Assembly (NCBI GenBank): GCA_017456845.1
Contig: JAFTIP010000013.1
Coordinates: 1 to 64,000 of the forward strand
Direction of reading: 5' to 3'
Length of the DNA: 64,000 nt
Source of the DNA: Ruminococcus sp.
GTDB lineage: Bacteria; Bacillota; Clostridia; Oscillospirales; Acutalibacteraceae
Of the stretch, positions 61,023-64,000 are shown piece after piece. The first letter of the stretch is position 1, and every line of letters begins with the position of its first letter. A program made the translations under genes and the position numbers. The notes beneath the pieces are model-generated. The model ran no database searches. It had not been told where the DNA came from and saw only the letters and a list, made by a program, of their open reading frames with translations.

Positions 61023-61061
61023 TGAGCAATTCTGCTATATAATAGTCTGATAAAAGCCTAT

Positions 61062-61096
61062 AAAAAGAAAAATTGCACCTTTAAAGATGCAATTTT
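61062..61096 (-). terminator. Terminator of uvrA
   Basis: Minus-strand stem AAAATTGCATCTTT/AAAGGTGCAATTTT (one mismatch) followed by TCTTTTT, just after the uvrA stop. Confidence 0.85.
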
Positions 61097-61106
61097 CTTT
61101 TATAAC

Positions 61107-63929
61107 TTATAAAATTTTCTTTAAAAATTTACCTGTATAGGAATTTTCGCAGTTTGCGATTTCCTCAGGAGTACCCTCACAGATGATGGTACCTCCCCCA
61201 TCTCCGCCCTCAGGGCCAAGGTCAATTATGTGGTCGGCAGTTTTGATTAAATCAAGGTTATGCTCAATAACAATAACTGTGTTGCCGCCGTCTACCAGCT
61301 TCTGCAAAACTTCAATAAGCTTATGCACATCGGCTGTGTGAAGGCCTGTGGTGGGCTCATCGAGGATATAAACGGTTTTGCCTGTGCTTCGCTTACTAAG
61401 CTCTGTGGCAAGCTTAACACGCTGAGCCTCACCGCCACTAAGTGTGGGTGCAGGCTGACCGATTTTGATATAACCTAAGCCAACATCGCAAAGGGTTTGC
61501 AATTTACGATGGATTTTAGGCATATTCTGGAAAAACTCCCTGCCCTCTTCCACGGTCATTTCAAGCACGTCATAAATAGACTTGCCTTTATACTTTACCT
61601 CAAGGGTTTCACGGTTATAGCGTCTGCCCTTGCAAACCTCGCAAGGAACATAAACATCAGGCAGAAAGTGCATTTCAATTTTTATAATGCCATCGCCTTC
61701 ACAGCTTTCGCATCTGCCGCCTTTAACATTGAATGAAAACCTGCCTGCACTATAACCCCTCAGCTTTGCCTCTTGAGTCTGGGCAAAAAGCTCGCGGATA
61801 TCAGTAAACACACCTGTATAAGTTGCAGGGTTAGAGCGTGGAGTTCTGCCGATGGGGCTTTGGTCAATATCTATTACTTTGTCAAGATTTTCCATACCCT
61901 CAATTTTTTTGCATTTACCCGGTTTAACCTTAGTGCCGTTAAGCTCGCTTGCAAGGGCTTTGTATAAAATCTCATTAACAAGGGATGACTTGCCCGAACC
62001 CGAAACACCTGTTACGCAGATAAATTTACCAAGAGGAAACTCCACATTGATATTCTTAAGGTTATTCTGCCTTGCGCCAATTACCTTAAGCTTTTTACCG
62101 TTACCTTTTCGACGTTTCTCAGGCACAGGAACACATCTTTTGCCGCTTAAATACTGACCTGTTATTGATTTTTCGTTTTCTATAACCTCTTTTGCAGTAC
62201 CCTCAGCGATAATCTGACCGCCGTGAACACCTGCCCCGGGGCCGATATCAATAATATGGTCGGCCTCAAGCATTGTGTCGGTATCGTGCTCAACAACAAT
62301 AACTGTGTTGCCTAAATCACGAAGCCTTTTAAGTGTAAATAAAAGCTTTTCGTTATCTCTCTGATGAAGTCCTATGCTTGGCTCATCAAGGATATAAAGA
62401 ACACCTGTTAATGAGCTTCCTATCTGGGTTGCAAGGCGGATACGCTGGCTTTCGCCGCCTGAAAGAGTACCTGCAGTACGTGAAAGGGTAAGGTAACCCA
62501 AGCCTACGTTTTTTAGGAAGGTAAGCCGCTCGTTAATCTCCTTAACAATTGGTGCCGCAATCATCATATCACGCTCTGAAAGAGAAGCAGTTTCTATAAA
62601 CTTAAGAGCATTGTCAACCGACATATCGCAGAATTCTGCAATATTTATATCACTTACTGTAACTCCCAGAGCAACTTTTGAAAGCCTCTGCCCCCCGCAT
62701 TCATCACAGGGGATTGCAGACATATAGCCCTCTATTTCTTCCTTAATCCAATTGCTTGACGTCTGATGATATCGCCTGTCAAGGTTATTGAGCACACCCT
62801 CAAAAGGTGCGTAATACTCCTGATTCTTACCGAAGGGAGTTGACCTTACAAGGCGGATTTTTTCGCCCTTTGTACCATAAAGAAGAATGCCCACAATTTC
62901 GTCAGGCAAATCGCATATAGGAGTATCAAGAGAAAAGCCGTAGTGCTCGCTTAATCCTTTGTAATACATATATGCAATGGTGTTACCCTCCATTGCCCAA
63001 CCGCCTGCTTTAATACCGCCCTGAGCAACACTTTTATTCTTATCAGGAATAATTCTGTCAGGGTCAAGACGCATAAACACACCAAGGCCTGTACACTTAG
63101 GGCAAGCTCCGTAGGGTGCGTTAAAGGAAAACATACGGGGACTCAGCTCATCTATACATGCTCCATGGTCAGGACAAGCATAGCTCTGAGAAAATAAAAT
63201 ATCCTCTTTATCGGGGATATTCACCACAATAAGTCCGCCCGTAAGCTTTGAAGTAGTTTCGATGCTATCGGCAAGTCGGGAGCGTATTTCCTCTTTGATA
63301 ACCAATCTGTCAACAACGACGTCCACATTATGCTTTTTGTTTTTCTCCATTTTGATGTCTTCAGAAAGGTCATACATAATGGAGTCAACTCTTACTCTTA
63401 CGAAACCGCCTTTGCGGGCTGCTTCAAGTTCCTTCTGGTGCTCACCTTTGCGTGCTCTTACAACAGGGGCAAGAATCTGGATTCTTGTACCCTCATCCAT
63501 TTTAAGCACCTTATCCACAATCTGGTCTACCGACTGGGTTTTGATTTCACGGCCGCAGGTGGGGCAATGAGGCACACCCACACGGGCATATAAAAGACGA
63601 AGATAATCGTAAATTTCTGTAACGGTTCCTACTGTGGAACGGGGATTTTTTGATGTGGTTTTCTGGTCAATGGAAATAGCCGGAGAAAGTCCGTCGATAG
63701 AATCAACGTCGGGCTTGTCCATCTGGCCTAAGAAAAGCCTTGCGTAAGAAGAAAGGGACTCTACGTAACGCCTCTGACCCTCGGCATAGATTGTATCGAA
63801 GGCAAGTGAAGATTTACCCGAGCCTGAAAGTCCTGTCATAACAACAAGCTTATCTCTGGGGATATCCACATCTACATTTTTAAGGTTGTGTTCTCTGGCA
63901 CCACGTACCGAAATTTTATCCTGTGGCAT
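61107..63929 (-). CDS. uvrA: Excinuclease ABC subunit A
   Basis: A 940-residue ABC-type DNA damage sensor of nucleotide excision repair. Two ATP sites: Walker [10 protein letters not shown] (N-terminal) and GVSGSGKSS (C-terminal), with two LSGGE signatures ([18 protein letters not shown]). Zinc-module CxxC pairs are present ([24 protein letters not shown]). ATG at 63929 has AAGGAGTG 6 nt upstream; a frame to 63986 is not supported. No uvrB adjacent within the window, and I see no SOS-box-like dyad in 63930-64000. Confidence 0.97.
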   Translation of the reverse strand: MPQDKISVRGAREHNLKNVDVDIPRDKLVVMTGLSGSGKSSLAFDTIYAEGQRRYVESLSSYARLFLGQMDKPDVDSIDGLSPAISIDQKTTSKNPRSTVGTVTEIYDYLRLLYARVGVPHCPTCGREIKTQSVDQIVDKVLKMDEGTRIQILAPVVRARKGEHQKELEAARKGGFVRVRVDSIMYDLSEDIKMEKNKKHNVDVVVDRLVIKEEIRSRLADSIETTSKLTGGLIVVNIPDKEDILFSQSYACPDHGACIDELSPRMFSFNAPYGACPKCTGLGVFMRLDPDRIIPDKNKSVAQGGIKAGGWAMEGNTIAYMYYKGLSEHYGFSLDTPICDLPDEIVGILLYGTKGEKIRLVRSTPFGKNQEYYAPFEGVLNNLDRRYHQTSSNWIKEEIEGYMSAIPCDECGGQRLSKVALGVTVSDINIAEFCDMSVDNALKFIETASLSERDMMIAAPIVKEINERLTFLKNVGLGYLTLSRTAGTLSGGESQRIRLATQIGSSLTGVLYILDEPSIGLHQRDNEKLLFTLKRLRDLGNTVIVVEHDTDTMLEADHIIDIGPGAGVHGGQIIAEGTAKEVIENEKSITGQYLSGKRCVPVPEKRRKGNGKKLKVIGARQNNLKNINVEFPLGKFICVTGVSGSGKSSLVNEILYKALASELNGTKVKPGKCKKIEGMENLDKVIDIDQSPIGRTPRSNPATYTGVFTDIRELFAQTQEAKLRGYSAGRFSFNVKGGRCESCEGDGIIKIEMHFLPDVYVPCEVCKGRRYNRETLEVKYKGKSIYDVLEMTVEEGREFFQNMPKIHRKLQTLCDVGLGYIKIGQPAPTLSGGEAQRVKLATELSKRSTGKTVYILDEPTTGLHTADVHKLIEVLQKLVDGGNTVIVIEHNLDLIKTADHIIDLGPEGGDGGGTIICEGTPEEIANCENSYTGKFLKKIL

Positions 63930-64000
63930 ATTACACACTCCTTTTGGTAAATATTTCAAAAAACTAAAATAACACAGTAGGGACAAGCCGCTACGACTGT

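Noticed and set aside
63930..64000. LexA/SOS box before uvrA
   Set aside because: No GAAC-n4-GTTC-type dyad is visible in the 71 nt available; the region is cut by the window edge.

Overview
The window looks like chromosome from an anaerobic, Gram-positive Clostridia, most likely a gut Ruminococcaceae/Oscillospiraceae-type bacterium. The sequence evidence is strong AGGAGG ribosome binding sites, many TTGNNN-17-TATAAT promoters, a T-box leader before alaS, rubrerythrin, an SpoIIIE/FtsK translocase, a GerW/YtfJ protein, ScpAB and a ThyX-type thymidylate synthase. Surface proteins with starch-binding-like and cohesin-like modules point the same way. Most genes are on the minus strand. I saw no rRNA, tRNA, CRISPR array, transposase or phage gene.

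Layout: 1-7.8 kb is a minus-strand run (tepA-like, uppP, ftsK, YgiQ, tyrS, mscL 5' part). 8.0-9.7 kb is a CNNM/CBS protein plus a small membrane protein on the plus strand. 9.7-10.3 kb is rubrerythrin with a PerR-like operator. 10.3-15.0 kb is HIT, PRTase, comEC, holA and RNase M5. 15.1-19.4 kb is yceD, rpmF, a DUF512 radical-SAM protein, der and plsY. 19.5-22.6 kb is a deoxynucleoside salvage operon (deoC, deoD, deoB, tdk). 22.7-27.9 kb is a plus-strand block (alpha/beta hydrolase, two membrane proteins including an O-antigen-ligase-like one, an F420-ligase-family enzyme, a lipoprotein). 27.9-33.6 kb holds a TetR regulator, DegV, a GH31 alpha-glucosidase, PduL, a type-4 uracil-DNA glycosylase and a GNAT enzyme.

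33.7-43.2 kb is the most distinctive part: eight adjacent paralogous secreted proteins. They are built from an N-terminal starch-binding-like or related module, a cohesin-like beta domain, Thr/Pro/Glu-rich stalks and a C-terminal membrane anchor, five of them with a (V/T)PPTG sorting-like motif. Each gene has its own near-consensus promoter and its own terminator. This is my leading candidate for an undescribed system, possibly a starch-related cell-surface assembly. The GH31 alpha-glucosidase at 29.7 kb is a possible metabolic partner.

43.4-46.5 kb encodes a soluble biotin-dependent carboxyltransferase set resembling the 12S/1.3S/5S subunits of transcarboxylase. 46.6-52.2 kb is a site-2 protease, scpA, scpB, DUF2953, ytfJ, dacF, rluB and a hypothetical gene. 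52.4 kb is rpmB, followed by alaS with its T-box. 55.7-60.9 kb is thyX, tmk, DJ-1, 5-FTHF cyclo-ligase, mltG and a U32 peptidase. uvrA closes the window at 61.1-63.9 kb.

Functional assignments rest on motifs read by eye; no database search was run. Start codons were chosen from Shine-Dalgarno spacing and often differ from the longest possible open frame.
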